Positions 8,595 through 15,639 of a DNA stretch of 64,000 bases are shown one piece after another (positions within the stretch are counted from its first letter, which is position 1; each line of letters starts with the position of its first letter). The notes under the pieces are model-generated. The model was not told the origin of the DNA. It saw only the letters and a program-made list of their open reading frames with translations, and ran no database searches. The stretch is from a virus. Position numbers and translations under genes: made by a program. The stretch is taken from positions 1-64,000 of IMG/VR virus record IMGVR_UViG_3300030328_003618. One strand, given 5' to 3'.

Positions 8595-8927
8595 ATGATA
8601 CATGCAATTTTATTCAGCACCGATAATCAGTATGAAAATGCTGATGAACGAATTGAACTTCAAGACTTCACAAGTCAAGAAGAATTTATCAATGCTAAAA
8701 GATTTTATTCTTATTATGATAACGGTGCGAGCCATCATCTGCTTAGAATAGATGAAGATTTATCAAATAAATTCTTAGCATTAGATTGGGATAGCAAAAG
8801 AATTGAATTATTCCATTCAATAGATTGGAAAAACTATCGACCTCAAGAAACGTGTAAATGCGAAACAGGATATGCAGTAACAGAGCATAGTCCTAATTGC
8901 AAATACATGAAAAATCTTCATGGTTAA
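8595..8927 (+). CDS. Hypothetical protein with C-terminal Cys motif
   Basis: A 110-residue protein of unknown function. The C-terminus carries CKCETGY...HSPNCKY, a possible small metal site. The chosen ATG at 8595 follows the conserved A/T-rich leader seen after leader hairpins. It is first in a series of separately led small genes. Confidence 0.65.
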   Translation: MIHAILFSTDNQYENADERIELQDFTSQEEFINAKRFYSYYDNGASHHLLRIDEDLSNKFLALDWDSKRIELFHSIDWKNYRPQETCKCETGYAVTEHSPNCKYMKNLHG

Positions 8928-8933
8928 TGTAAT

Positions 8934-8963
8934 CAAAGCACAAAGTTAACCCTTTGTGCTTTG
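8934..8963 (+). promoter_or_regulatory. Leader hairpin 2
   Basis: Perfect 12-bp stem CAAAGCACAAAG / CTTTGTGCTTTG with a 6-base loop, followed by GAACTTTAAA and the ATG at 8982. This is one of the cleanest copies of the family. Confidence 0.8.
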
Positions 8964-8981
8964 AACTTTAAATATATAATT

Positions 8982-9182
8982 ATGATGAATGTTAAAGAAT
9001 TTAACGAAAAATTTAGCAAAGAAATATACGAAAATTGCAAAGATAAAGAAATGTATCATGCAGTATTGTCGCTTGCTTATTATGATTATCAATCAGATTT
9101 TAAACTGGGAAAGACAGATTGGAACGTAAAAGAATTTTTTAGACCGCTTACACGTGATGAAATAGAAGCTGTATTCTCTTAA
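8982..9182 (+). CDS. Hypothetical small protein
   Basis: A 66-residue acidic protein (two adjacent ATG codons at the start) with KEFNEKFSKEIYENCKDKEM and a C-terminal FFRPLTRDEIEAVFS. No family is recognised. It is preceded by leader hairpin 2 at the usual distance, which supports expression. Confidence 0.65.
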   Translation: MMNVKEFNEKFSKEIYENCKDKEMYHAVLSLAYYDYQSDFKLGKTDWNVKEFFRPLTRDEIEAVFS

Positions 9183-9205
9183 TTTTAACTTTCTAACTAA
9201 AAGTA

Positions 9206-9228
9206 TCAAGATACCCAATGTATCTTGA
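9206..9228 (+). promoter_or_regulatory. Leader hairpin 3
   Basis: Nine-base-pair stem TCAAGATAC / GTATCTTGA. The arms differ in sequence from other copies but still pair perfectly. It is followed by ACTTTATAAA and the ATG at 9248. Confidence 0.75.
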
Positions 9229-9247
9229 ACTTTATAAACTTAATATC

Positions 9248-9334
9248 ATGTATAACATTTACAGATTTGCATTAGTAATCATATTAAGTGCAATATTATT
9301 AGCATTTAGTATGTACGTATCTTTGCTCGGCTAA
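9248..9334 (+). CDS. Single-span membrane peptide (28 aa)
   Basis: A 28-residue peptide, almost entirely one hydrophobic helix (RFALVIILSAILLAFSMYV). Its reality is supported by leader hairpin 3 placed at the standard distance from its ATG. It would insert in the inner membrane; its function is unknown. Confidence 0.55.
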   Translation: MYNIYRFALVIILSAILLAFSMYVSLLG

Positions 9335-9379
9335 AGCCTCGTTCTTTCCCTTTGTTATTGGGATAATTCGTTTTTCTTT

Positions 9380-9407
9380 CAAAGCACATTTCACCCATTG
9401 TGCTTTG
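9380..9407 (+). promoter_or_regulatory. Leader hairpin 4
   Basis: Nine-base-pair stem CAAAGCACA / TGTGCTTTG with CCC in the loop. The ATG at 9410 follows after only two bases, unlike other copies, where 10-30 A/T-rich bases intervene. Confidence 0.75.
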
Positions 9408-9409
9408 AT

Positions 9410-10147
9410 ATGACAAATATTACTGAAAATGCACAAGTAGCTCAAGGAGTTGCTGATGCAAACGCTGAAAACAACAGCGTAAAAACAAATGAAGTTGCTA
9501 ATGCTGAAACTACTGTACAAACAGAAGAAAAAGCAGTAGAAACTCAAACAGTATCTGCTATTGACGCTATGCTTCAAAAACATAGCGAATTAATAACAGA
9601 AAGCACAGTATCTCCTAGAGATATAGTTGATTGGTTTGTACCATCAGATGACGGTTCTTCTGTAAACGCAGTTTATAGTGGAATTGCCGACATTAATGGT
9701 AGATTTCAAATATTGTTTGAAGTATTTGACAGTAACACTTATGTAAGGCTTCCTGATGACTTAGGAGCATTCGTAGGAGGAAGGCAAACTCCTTCTCAAT
9801 CGTTTGGTAGTTGTAAAAGATTAATCAACATCTTAAAAGAAGTTGGTGGTTATTATGACGAAAAACTAAGTCAGTTATTTGACATAGCTTATTCTACCTA
9901 TATGGTAGCAGATGACTATGTTGACCAAAAAGGTTTAATCTTTGACAGAGATGAAAAAGATAACTATGGTAATAAAATAACAAGAAAGCTAGTATGGACT
10001 ATGGATAAGCGTAAAGCTATGCAGTCTGTAATTAATGACTTTGTTACCTTTATATCTTCAAAAGGTGTAGAACACCCAGAAATACCAATGGTATTAGATA
10101 AGAGGTCAAGAGAAGGTTATTCAGCAATCATAAGTGAAATTGAATAA
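9410..10147 (+). CDS. Hypothetical protein
   Basis: A 245-residue protein. The first 60 residues are Ala/Asn/Glu/Thr-rich and probably disordered. The rest is folded, with RDIVDWFVPSDDGSS, a helical LINILKEVGGYYDEKLSQL stretch and an acidic C-terminus. I recognise no family. It stands alone between leader hairpins 4 and 5, so it may be a separately controlled early gene. Confidence 0.7.
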   Translation: MTNITENAQVAQGVADANAENNSVKTNEVANAETTVQTEEKAVETQTVSAIDAMLQKHSELITESTVSPRDIVDWFVPSDDGSSVNAVYSGIADINGRFQILFEVFDSNTYVRLPDDLGAFVGGRQTPSQSFGSCKRLINILKEVGGYYDEKLSQLFDIAYSTYMVADDYVDQKGLIFDRDEKDNYGNKITRKLVWTMDKRKAMQSVINDFVTFISSKGVEHPEIPMVLDKRSREGYSAIISEIE

Positions 10148-10155
10148 TAAAGTAA

Positions 10156-10183
10156 TCAAGGCACAACACCCGTTGTGTCTTGA
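10156..10183 (+). promoter_or_regulatory. Leader hairpin 5
   Basis: Twelve-base-pair stem TCAAGGCACAAC / GTTGTGTCTTGA including one G-T wobble, then ACTTTAAATT and the ATG at 10201. Confidence 0.8.
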
Positions 10184-10200
10184 ACTTTAAATTATATGTT

Positions 10201-10428
10201 ATGAAAATAATGAGTGGAAACCGAGAGGTTAATCTTAACGATTATTCAAATGAACAACTACAAGTATTAATCAAGGGATTATGTAAAAAAATCGTAAAAC
10301 TTGAAAAAGAAAATAGATTGTTTAAGTTGCCTACACCAAAATTAGGTAACATAGAAAGTAAATTCATGGAAGATAAAATAAACGATGAATTTACTGATGA
10401 TTCTAGTTTTTACCACTATTATCCTTAA
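10201..10428 (+). CDS. Hypothetical small protein with coiled coil
   Basis: A 75-residue protein. Residues 15-45 form a likely coiled coil (LKKEN-type heptads in KGLCKKIVKLEKENRLFKL) and the C-terminus is acidic. Preceded by leader hairpin 5. Function unknown. Confidence 0.65.
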   Translation: MKIMSGNREVNLNDYSNEQLQVLIKGLCKKIVKLEKENRLFKLPTPKLGNIESKFMEDKINDEFTDDSSFYHYYP

Positions 10429-10436
10429 TAAAACTA

Positions 10437-10467
10437 AAAGCACAAAGGCTATCACCCTTTGTGCTTT
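10437..10467 (+). promoter_or_regulatory. Leader hairpin 6 (orphan)
   Basis: Twelve-base-pair stem AAAGCACAAAGG / CCTTTGTGCTTT with a short loop and the usual GAATTTAATTATATA flank, but no start codon or gene follows. This suggests the gene behind it was lost, or that the hairpin works on the upstream transcript. Confidence 0.7.
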
Positions 10468-10555
10468 GAATTTAATTATATACTTTTTTTATCAGTATTA
10501 CTAAACACAAGCCTTATCACCTTCCTTGCTAAAGGTTGCATTTTTCAAGTTTTTT

Positions 10556-10590
10556 CAAAACATAGTTTTTTTCTTTCCCTTTGTGTTTTG
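10556..10590 (+). promoter_or_regulatory. Leader hairpin 7
   Basis: CAAAACA / TGTTTTG stem (7 bp) with a long T/C-rich loop ending in CCCTTTG, then AACTTTAAATTTATTA and the ATG at 10610. CCTTGCTAAAG at 10524-10534 recurs at 12944-12954, upstream of another leader element. Confidence 0.65.
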
Positions 10591-10609
10591 AACTTTAAAT
10601 TTATTAATT

Positions 10610-11884
10610 ATGTATTTAAGAATTTCTAATGACAATGAGATTAACTACAAGGCTTTCACTCTTGTAGGAGCATCTACGAAGACTGGTAACGAAACTATTG
10701 GTCAATTCGGAACAGGTAATAAGTATGCTTTAGCATATTTGTTGAGGAACAACTATCAAGTTAGAATATTTTCGGGAGAGAAGGAGATTAAAATCTCAAC
10801 TAAAGAAGAAACTTTCGGAGATCAAAGCTTTAATGTTATTCATGTAAACAACGAGCCTACTTCTATAACTACCAAGATGGGTAAAGAATGGAAGTTATGG
10901 CAAGCTGTAAGAGAGTTTTATTCAAACGCTTTAGACGCTGGTGATGCAGAACTAAACTGTACTACCAAAATCAAAGGCGTTAAAGGTAAAACTCACATTT
11001 ACATTAATCTAACAGACGAGCTTACTGACATGGTAACTAAAGATTTTCATTTATATTTTTCAGATGATAGTCAAGTTCTTTATGAAAATGAGCATGGTAA
11101 GATTCTAGAAAACTGTGGTAAGACAGTTATTTACAGAAAAGGAATTAAGTGTTATGAAACACATGAAACCTCTGTTTATAACTATGATATACCTAACGTT
11201 AAGATAAATGAATCAAGAGTAGTTGTGTATAGTTGGGAAGTAAACAGAGAAGTCTGGAAGATTATACTAACGTGTGATAATAAAGGAATTATTAAGAATA
11301 TCCTTACAAATTTCTTAGCACAGCTAGAGTATTCTTTTGAACCACCTTACGGTATAAGCCCTTCTAAAGAGTTTATTGAAGTTTGTAATGAGATAAACGT
11401 GCAACCTTCTGGCTTAATATCTTTGCTTAATAGTAATGAGGTTAATGGATATACATTTGTTCCTGAAAGTCTTTATTCTTATGTTAATTCTAAACTAGAA
11501 ACTAAAGAAGAGTTGAAAGACCTTAGATTTGACAAAGCAAGTGGCGTTCAGTACAGAATTGTAGAAAAACCTACTCAACTTCAGATGAATACTATACATG
11601 AAGCAGAAAACTTTTTAGCTGAATGTAAGTTACCAAACAATTTTGACGTAGTTGTAGGGAACTTTTCTAATCCAAGGGTACTAGGACATGCTAATCAAGA
11701 AGATAAGCAAATTATACTATCCGAAAAAGGCTTAGAGAGAGGTTTACATGATGTTGTTAACACTATTATTGAAGAACATATTCATTTAGAATATGATGTA
11801 CGTGATTGTACTAGGGAATTTCAGCTAGAAGCTATAAATTTGCTAATCAACTACGCTAAGAAAATGAACTCTTATAATATTTAG
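10610..11884 (+). CDS. Putative GHKL-type ATPase-like protein
   Basis: A 424-residue protein. IGQFGTGNKYALAYL (about residues 30-44) resembles a GHKL ATP-lid glycine box, and REFYSNALDAGD (about 101-112) resembles the N-box (E...N..D) that binds Mg-ATP in histidine kinase, gyrase B and MutL ATPases. The order glycine box then N-box is reversed relative to classical members, so this may be a divergent or permuted form. The C-terminus has an EEHIHLEYD...CTREFQ segment (from about 388) that looks like a helical metal-binding module. Overall function is unknown. It has its own leader hairpin. Confidence 0.45.
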   Translation: MYLRISNDNEINYKAFTLVGASTKTGNETIGQFGTGNKYALAYLLRNNYQVRIFSGEKEIKISTKEETFGDQSFNVIHVNNEPTSITTKMGKEWKLWQAVREFYSNALDAGDAELNCTTKIKGVKGKTHIYINLTDELTDMVTKDFHLYFSDDSQVLYENEHGKILENCGKTVIYRKGIKCYETHETSVYNYDIPNVKINESRVVVYSWEVNREVWKIILTCDNKGIIKNILTNFLAQLEYSFEPPYGISPSKEFIEVCNEINVQPSGLISLLNSNEVNGYTFVPESLYSYVNSKLETKEELKDLRFDKASGVQYRIVEKPTQLQMNTIHEAENFLAECKLPNNFDVVVGNFSNPRVLGHANQEDKQIILSEKGLERGLHDVVNTIIEEHIHLEYDVRDCTREFQLEAINLLINYAKKMNSYNI

Positions 11885-11910
11885 TTTGTTGTATTTTTCA
11901 TAAGTGAAAT

Positions 11911-11944
11911 CGAAGTACGAAGGGTTTTTGCCCTTTGTGCTTTG
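11911..11944 (+). promoter_or_regulatory. Leader hairpin 8
   Basis: Fourteen-base-pair stem CGAAGTACGAAGGG / CCCTTTGTGCTTTG with several G-T wobbles, then ATTGTTTAACTATTT and the ATG at 11963. Confidence 0.75.
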
Positions 11945-11962
11945 ATTGTTTAACTATTTACT

Positions 11963-12241
11963 ATGGAGTTATTTATAAAGCACTATTTTCAACTTAAAGA
12001 CCTTCTTACAAGGTTGGATTCCCAGAATGAAGAAGTCAACTCGGAGATTAATAATCTTAGGGCTGAAAGTATTATCAATTCAGAGTTTTTAAAAAAATAT
12101 TATATTGAACAAGTCAGTCTACACAATTTTAGAAAAGATTTGTTGAATTTTATTTTCAAACACGCTGAAAACATTGAGGATACTGATGAAATGAAAGAAT
12201 TTATCCGAATTGTACAAGAAAAGTACAACGAGGCTAAATGA
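11963..12241 (+). CDS. Hypothetical coiled-coil protein
   Basis: A 92-residue, strongly helical, charged protein with probable coiled coil (about residues 10-40). It is preceded by leader hairpin 8. No family is recognised. Confidence 0.65.
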   Translation: MELFIKHYFQLKDLLTRLDSQNEEVNSEINNLRAESIINSEFLKKYYIEQVSLHNFRKDLLNFIFKHAENIEDTDEMKEFIRIVQEKYNEAK

Positions 12242-12293
12242 TTGTTACTAAATTTTGGTTAATTAATTATTTAAAATTTAAGTTAAATTTACT

Positions 12294-12587
12294 ATGGAAA
12301 AATTTAAAGATTTTAAAGAACTAAAGGGTATTAACGTACCTTTTGATAGAAAAAGAGCAGGTGTATTGTTTAAAAGGCTACTCACAGAGTACCACAAGCA
12401 CAAGTTGTCATTAATTTTTAATGACAAAGGAAAGGTAACGGGTTTTTATATGATTGATACAAAAACAGGAACACCTTTGAAACACAAAATATTTATCAAA
12501 CACGATAAGTTAATGTGTACTTGCAGTAAATTTGGAAAACAGGCGTTTGACATGGATATTTATATACCTTCAATAAATAGAGTATGA
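12294..12587 (+). CDS. Hypothetical protein
   Basis: A 97-residue basic protein with LLTEYHKHKLSLIFNDKGKV and a C-terminal CTCSKFGKQ, two nearby cysteines. No family is recognised. Its stop overlaps the start of the next gene (ATGA), so the two are coupled. Confidence 0.65.
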   Translation: MEKFKDFKELKGINVPFDRKRAGVLFKRLLTEYHKHKLSLIFNDKGKVTGFYMIDTKTGTPLKHKIFIKHDKLMCTCSKFGKQAFDMDIYIPSINRV

Positions 12588-12871
12588 AAAAGAAAAGTTC
12601 GTTAGTTAGTATGATATTATCAACGTGTTTATTTATAACATTATCAATAACTTGCTATGTAGCAAAGTTTAATGACAATGTATTTTTAAGCTTTACGTTC
12701 TTAATTTTTTCAATACTTTGTTTTATTACGTCAATAAGCTGTTTAAGAGATTACAAATATTTATCTGGAAAGTTGAAAGAAAGTCAATTCAAAAGACATT
12801 CACAGTATCAGTATTGGTATTACATCTACGGAAAAGATGCTTACCAATACTATTTAAAAAGATATAAGTAG
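12584..12871 (+). CDS. Small membrane protein with two spans
   Basis: A 95-residue protein with two hydrophobic helices (about residues 9-28 and 33-52) followed by a basic, Tyr-rich cytoplasmic tail. Coupled to the preceding gene by an ATGA overlap. It could be an early inner-membrane factor such as a superinfection-exclusion protein; that is a guess from topology only. Confidence 0.65.
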   Translation: MKKKSSLVSMILSTCLFITLSITCYVAKFNDNVFLSFTFLIFSILCFITSISCLRDYKYLSGKLKESQFKRHSQYQYWYYIYGKDAYQYYLKRYK

Positions 12872-12897
12872 AAAAGTTAACCATAGTAAGTAGTCTT

Positions 12898-12935
12898 AGG
12901 GTGATAAGTAGAAATACTTGTTGCCCTATTTTTTT
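12898..12935 (+). terminator. Intrinsic terminator
   Basis: Thirteen-base-pair stem with a GAAA loop (AGGGTGATAAGTA / TACTTGTTGCCCT, three wobbles) followed by ATTTTTTT. It closes the unit ending at 12871. Confidence 0.8.
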
Positions 12936-12963
12936 AATACTTGCCTTGCTAAAGACTGTACTT

Positions 12964-12982
12964 TCCCTTTGTGTTTTGAATT
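12964..12982 (+). promoter_or_regulatory. Leader element 9 (right arm only)
   Basis: CCCTTTGTGTTTTGAATTATAA, matching the right arm and flank of leader hairpin 7, ahead of the ATG at 12998. I find no convincing left arm, so it may act as sequence rather than structure. Confidence 0.5.
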
Positions 12983-12997
12983 ATAAAACTATTTATT

Positions 12998-13204
12998 ATG
13001 AGTTTAGAAGAATATGTAGAAGGTTTAAATGATTTCTTAAAAGCTAATCCAAAAGCTAAAGAACTACCAGTAGTTTATGCTAGTGACCCTGAAGGAAATA
13101 ATTGGCACTATACTTTTAGTAGTCCAACTATGATAACTAAAATTGGTCATTCAAGAAGTACATCTTATGATTTAGATGAAGCTGATGAAATTTGTATAAA
13201 TTAA
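12998..13204 (+). CDS. Small conserved phage protein (LPVVYASDPEGN)
   Basis: A 68-residue protein with LPVVYASDPEGNNWHYT, a pattern seen in many small phage proteins of unknown role that pair an N-terminal helix (EEYVEGLNDFLKANP) with a beta-rich domain. It is followed 5 bases later by a DpnD/PcfM-like gene. Confidence 0.65.
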   Translation: MSLEEYVEGLNDFLKANPKAKELPVVYASDPEGNNWHYTFSSPTMITKIGHSRSTSYDLDEADEICIN

Positions 13205-13209
13205 CAATC

Positions 13210-13380
13210 ATGGCTAAATTTAATATAGAAGTGATTGAAACATTGTCTAAGACAATTGAAGTAGAGGCTGATGACATGGATGAAGCTAATGTTATATTAA
13301 GCCAAAGATATCATAATGAAGATATTATTTTAGATTCTTCAGATCATGTATCTACAGAATTTAAAATTTTAAAAGATTAA
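13210..13380 (+). CDS. DpnD/PcfM-like protein
   Basis: A 56-residue protein reading MAKFNIEVIETLSKTIEVEA...EANVILSQRY...D...STEFKI. This matches the short DpnD/PcfM-like C-terminal domain common on plasmids and phages (F-x-IEExLSxxVEVEA followed by a YxxxEIVLD strand). Its function is not established. I use the ATG at 13210; an in-frame ATG lies inside the previous gene. Confidence 0.7.
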   Translation: MAKFNIEVIETLSKTIEVEADDMDEANVILSQRYHNEDIILDSSDHVSTEFKILKD

Positions 13381-13382
13381 AT

Positions 13383-13573
13383 AAACTCTCCAAGCTAATG
13401 GATAAGCAGTGATTATAAGATGATATATGTGAAGATAATCACAACACTTCCAAGAGTGTTAGCTTGCCTGAAAAGGCTTTATGAAGTTAGATAACAAATG
13501 TGGATACTTTGTAATTTATTGCACCGTGGACGAAGCATTATAAGTTTATTCCACTTGGGGACTTGGAGAGTTT
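13383..13573 (+). ncRNA. Structured RNA candidate with long closing stem
   Basis: A 191-base intergenic segment whose ends form a perfect 12-bp stem (AAACTCTCCAAG 13383-13394 with CTTGGAGAGTTT 13562-13573). Inside are several hairpins: GTGATTAT/ATAATCAC (13409-13442), AACACT/AGTGTT (13443-13460), GCC-TGAAAA-GGC, ACAAA/TTTGT, and TGC/GCA. A helix next to the closing stem pairs TGGATAA with TTATTCCA. AAGCTAA near the 5' end can instead pair with TTAGCTT (about 13459), so two folds compete. A T-rich tract follows the closing stem. The multi-branched shape suggests a ribozyme, riboswitch-like leader or regulatory RNA; I cannot match it to a known class. Confidence 0.6.
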
Positions 13574-13580
13574 TTAAATA

Positions 13581-13814
13581 ATGTTAAATGTAAAAAGCGA
13601 TATGAACGAAGTGAATAATGATTCTTTACATAATGTTAGTGGCTGGTTTTTGGTTGAAATTACAAAACCAATGTCTACTACATTTAAAAAAGGAATGAAT
13701 GCTTGGTGCAAGTACACAAGTAATAGAAATGACTTTAAGCTAAAAACATTGGCTGAGGATTATGAACAAGGATTTGGATTTGCATATAAACCGCACTTTA
13801 AAATTTGCCACTAA
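13581..13814 (+). CDS. Hypothetical small protein between two RNA elements
   Basis: A 77-residue protein with GWFLVEITKPMSTTFKKGMNAW and a C-terminal FGFAYKPHFKICH. I do not recognise it. It starts 8 bases after the structured RNA candidate and ends 4 bases before the interrupted tRNA, so the RNA could act as its 5' leader. Confidence 0.55.
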   Translation: MLNVKSDMNEVNNDSLHNVSGWFLVEITKPMSTTFKKGMNAWCKYTSNRNDFKLKTLAEDYEQGFGFAYKPHFKICH

Positions 13815-13817
13815 CAT

Positions 13818-14047
13818 GAGAGAATGGCGGAATTGGTATACGTGCCCTACATGGGTAGGGGGTAGAATAAAGAAATAAAGACAGACGTAAGTACTTAAAG
13901 TAAGTAAAAACAGTGTGAGAACTGTAATACCTTACAATTCGGTGGCTTTTAGGAAGACTTTGACTAAAGAATCTCAATCTTAATCAAGGACACAAAAAAG
14001 TAATGCTCCTAATCTCTACACTGCAGGTTCGAATCCTGCTTCTCTTA
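13818..14047 (+). tRNA. Interrupted class II tRNA-like gene (Leu-like ends)
   Basis: The ends form a tRNA: acceptor strand GAGAGAA (13818-13824) pairs fully with TTCTCTT (14040-14046, one G-T), the discriminator base is A, and no CCA is encoded. The D-arm GCG-GAATTGGTATA-CGT (13827-13843) is of bacterial tRNA-Leu type, and the T-arm is GCAGG-TTCGAAT-CCTGC (14023-14039). Between D-arm and T-arm lie about 180 bases instead of about 40, so roughly 140-150 bases are inserted in or near the anticodon arm. The insert begins with a CCCTAC-ATGG-GTAGGG hairpin and contains other small hairpins. It may be a very small intron, a degraded group I intron or a tRNA-like regulatory RNA. The anticodon cannot be assigned. 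Confidence 0.6.
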
Positions 14048-14087
14048 CAATTACTATTCAGACATAGTGATTTTTTAAAGTTCAATT

Positions 14088-14117
14088 AAGGCACAATGGG
14101 ATTACCCGTTGTGCTTT
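14088..14117 (+). promoter_or_regulatory. Leader hairpin 10
   Basis: Thirteen-base-pair stem AAGGCACAATGGG / CCCGTTGTGCTTT with two wobbles, then GATGTTTAACTTTAAA and the ATG at 14144. Confidence 0.8.
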
Positions 14118-14143
14118 GATGTTTAACTTTAAAAAATCGTAAT

Positions 14144-14542
14144 ATGGAAAATTACAAAATTTACATTGATACAGACAAACCGTCTGTAAAAATCAAATTT
14201 AGTATTAGTTACTTGAAACCTAGCGAATCTTGGAATTGGGCTACTAGCGAAACTAGAGAAACTGGCTATCGAGTTACGGGAGTACCAGTTGAAAGATGGG
14301 CTGATGGTAAAGGGGAAAGCTTTACAGCTTTTAGTGGCTTTGGAGCAACCTTATTGCCTTGTAAAAGACGCTCTCAAAAGCGTTATGAACAAGCAATAGA
14401 TATTTTACAAGAAAGACTACTTGATTATGTTCGTTATTTTGAAAAGAAAGGCTATCATATTTGTCGTGATGCAATTAATACGTTAATCGAAGAAAAAGAA
14501 CACAGAGATTACAAAAAACATTTAAATGCAACAGGAATATGA
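14144..14542 (+). CDS. Hypothetical protein
   Basis: A 132-residue protein of unknown function. The N-terminal half is beta-rich and Trp-containing (SESWNWATSETRETGYRVTG), and the C-terminal half is helical and basic. Preceded by leader hairpin 10, and coupled to the next gene by an ATGA overlap. Confidence 0.65.
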   Translation: MENYKIYIDTDKPSVKIKFSISYLKPSESWNWATSETRETGYRVTGVPVERWADGKGESFTAFSGFGATLLPCKRRSQKRYEQAIDILQERLLDYVRYFEKKGYHICRDAINTLIEEKEHRDYKKHLNATGI

Positions 14543-14742
14543 AAAAGCCAACAAAAAAACAGTACGAAGAATATTTAAATTCTATTTCTCCATCACAAGA
14601 TAGTGAGGAATGGATAATTGGTGGTGTTCCAAGGTTTTATTATAAATACCTTAATCAATATGGAACAGCTATTAGAAAATATGATAAAATAGGTTTTCAA
14701 GTAGGTTATAATGAATATGTTTTATCTAAAAAATCAATATAA
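14539..14742 (+). CDS. Hypothetical small protein
   Basis: A 67-residue protein, Tyr-rich, with EEWIIGGVPRFYYKYLNQYG. Not recognised. Overlaps both neighbours (ATGA upstream, one base downstream), so it is part of a coupled string of small genes. Confidence 0.6.
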   Translation: MKKPTKKQYEEYLNSISPSQDSEEWIIGGVPRFYYKYLNQYGTAIRKYDKIGFQVGYNEYVLSKKSI

Positions 14743-15008
14743 TGGAAGGACTATTTAAAGCATTAGATGAAATGCCTAATAAATTTAGTAGCACTGAATT
14801 TTGTAAAAAAGCAAGAGAATTTGGAATTACTACTAGACAAGTACAAGACGCAGTTTGTTCTGAATTTTTAAAACAAAATGCTGTTCATGTAGAAAAAAGA
14901 ACTTATACTAAAAATAAAGATAAAAGTCATCTTGAAAAATGTATCGATTATCTTAAATCAAAAGGATATAAAGTTCTTAAACCTGTAACTGAATATAAAG
15001 AATTATAA
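14742..15008 (+). CDS. Hypothetical protein with helix-turn-helix-like N-terminus
   Basis: An 88-residue protein. FSSTEFCKKAREFGITTRQVQDAV (about residues 15-38) has the spacing of a helix-turn-helix, and the basic C-terminal part (KSKGYKVLKPVTEYKEL) resembles small phage DNA-associated proteins. DNA binding is an inference. Confidence 0.5.
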   Translation: MEGLFKALDEMPNKFSSTEFCKKAREFGITTRQVQDAVCSEFLKQNAVHVEKRTYTKNKDKSHLEKCIDYLKSKGYKVLKPVTEYKEL

Positions 15009-15011
15009 GTT

Positions 15012-15266
15012 ATGGATAAAGAATTGATTAAAACAATAGCTAGAAATGAATATTCTCATTCAATAGAGAATGATTTTGAAAATACTTCTGTATACAAAAT
15101 TGAAGGTAGTGAAAGCTATTTAATTTTTTGGAATAGTTCAAATGGCGAAGAGCCAGAATTCAAATACGCATTATCTGAAATACTTGAGCTTATAATAGAT
15201 GAAGAATATGAAGGTACTGTTAGTGATGGATGGAACGAAATAATGTTTAAAACCTTTAATATTTAA
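15012..15266 (+). CDS. Hypothetical acidic protein
   Basis: An 84-residue acidic protein (ESYLIFWNSSNGEEPEFKYALSE...). Not recognised. It starts 3 bases after the preceding stop and ends 2 bases before the next start, within the same operon. Confidence 0.6.
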   Translation: MDKELIKTIARNEYSHSIENDFENTSVYKIEGSESYLIFWNSSNGEEPEFKYALSEILELIIDEEYEGTVSDGWNEIMFKTFNI

Positions 15267-15268
15267 AT

Positions 15269-15520
15269 ATGGCAAGTAAAGTATATCCAATTTGGACAAA
15301 AGTAGAAGCGTGTATCTACAAAAGCGACAAGTCATTTGGAGCAAAAGAAACAAGTAGCCAAGAAATATTTGTAGGTACAGGACCAAAAAACTCTCACAAA
15401 ATTGCTGAAATATGCACAACAAGGAGAGAACATGGTGATGAAATTGTTTTTAAATTTAGCCTTGATGGAGAAATAGTAAAAACAATTCGATTTGATAAAG
15501 AAACTAAAAAGATGATTTAA
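15269..15520 (+). CDS. Hypothetical beta-rich protein
   Basis: An 83-residue basic protein with alternating hydrophobic strands (KVEACIYKSDKSF, EIVFKFSLDGEIVKTIRFD). Not recognised. It is the last gene before a strong terminator and the attC-like array. Confidence 0.6.
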   Translation: MASKVYPIWTKVEACIYKSDKSFGAKETSSQEIFVGTGPKNSHKIAEICTTRREHGDEIVFKFSLDGEIVKTIRFDKETKKMI

Positions 15521-15537
15521 AGATCGTTCTTTGATAC

Positions 15538-15584
15538 GGTGAGGAAAGACACATTCGCAAAATTATTTCCTCACCTTTTTTTTT
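15538..15584 (+). terminator. Strong intrinsic terminator before the cassette array
   Basis: Perfect 10-bp stem GGTGAGGAAA / TTTCCTCACC followed by nine T. It ends the operon 14144-15520, so the cassette array beyond needs its own promoter or read-through. Confidence 0.9.
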
Positions 15585-15639
15585 ACAACGATTAGTATAA
15601 GCACATACCCGATAGGGTTGGGTTTATACCTTGTTAGCT
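15583..15639 (+). repeat. attC-like site a
   Basis: Left core TTACAAC (15583-15589), stem GTATAA...TTATAC, right core GTTAGCT (15633-15639). It lies just after the terminator and so marks the start of the array. Confidence 0.6.

Noticed and set aside
13383-13573. 6S RNA or tmRNA identity for the structured RNA
   Set aside because: The element is multi-branched rather than one long bubbled hairpin, and has no tRNA-like ends or TTCGA T-loop.
13845-14010. Group I intron in the tRNA-like gene
   Set aside because: I looked for P3-P7 core pairings. A CTTTGA/TCAAGG helix and a small P8-like hairpin exist, but no matching P3 or G-binding core was found, so the class is left open.
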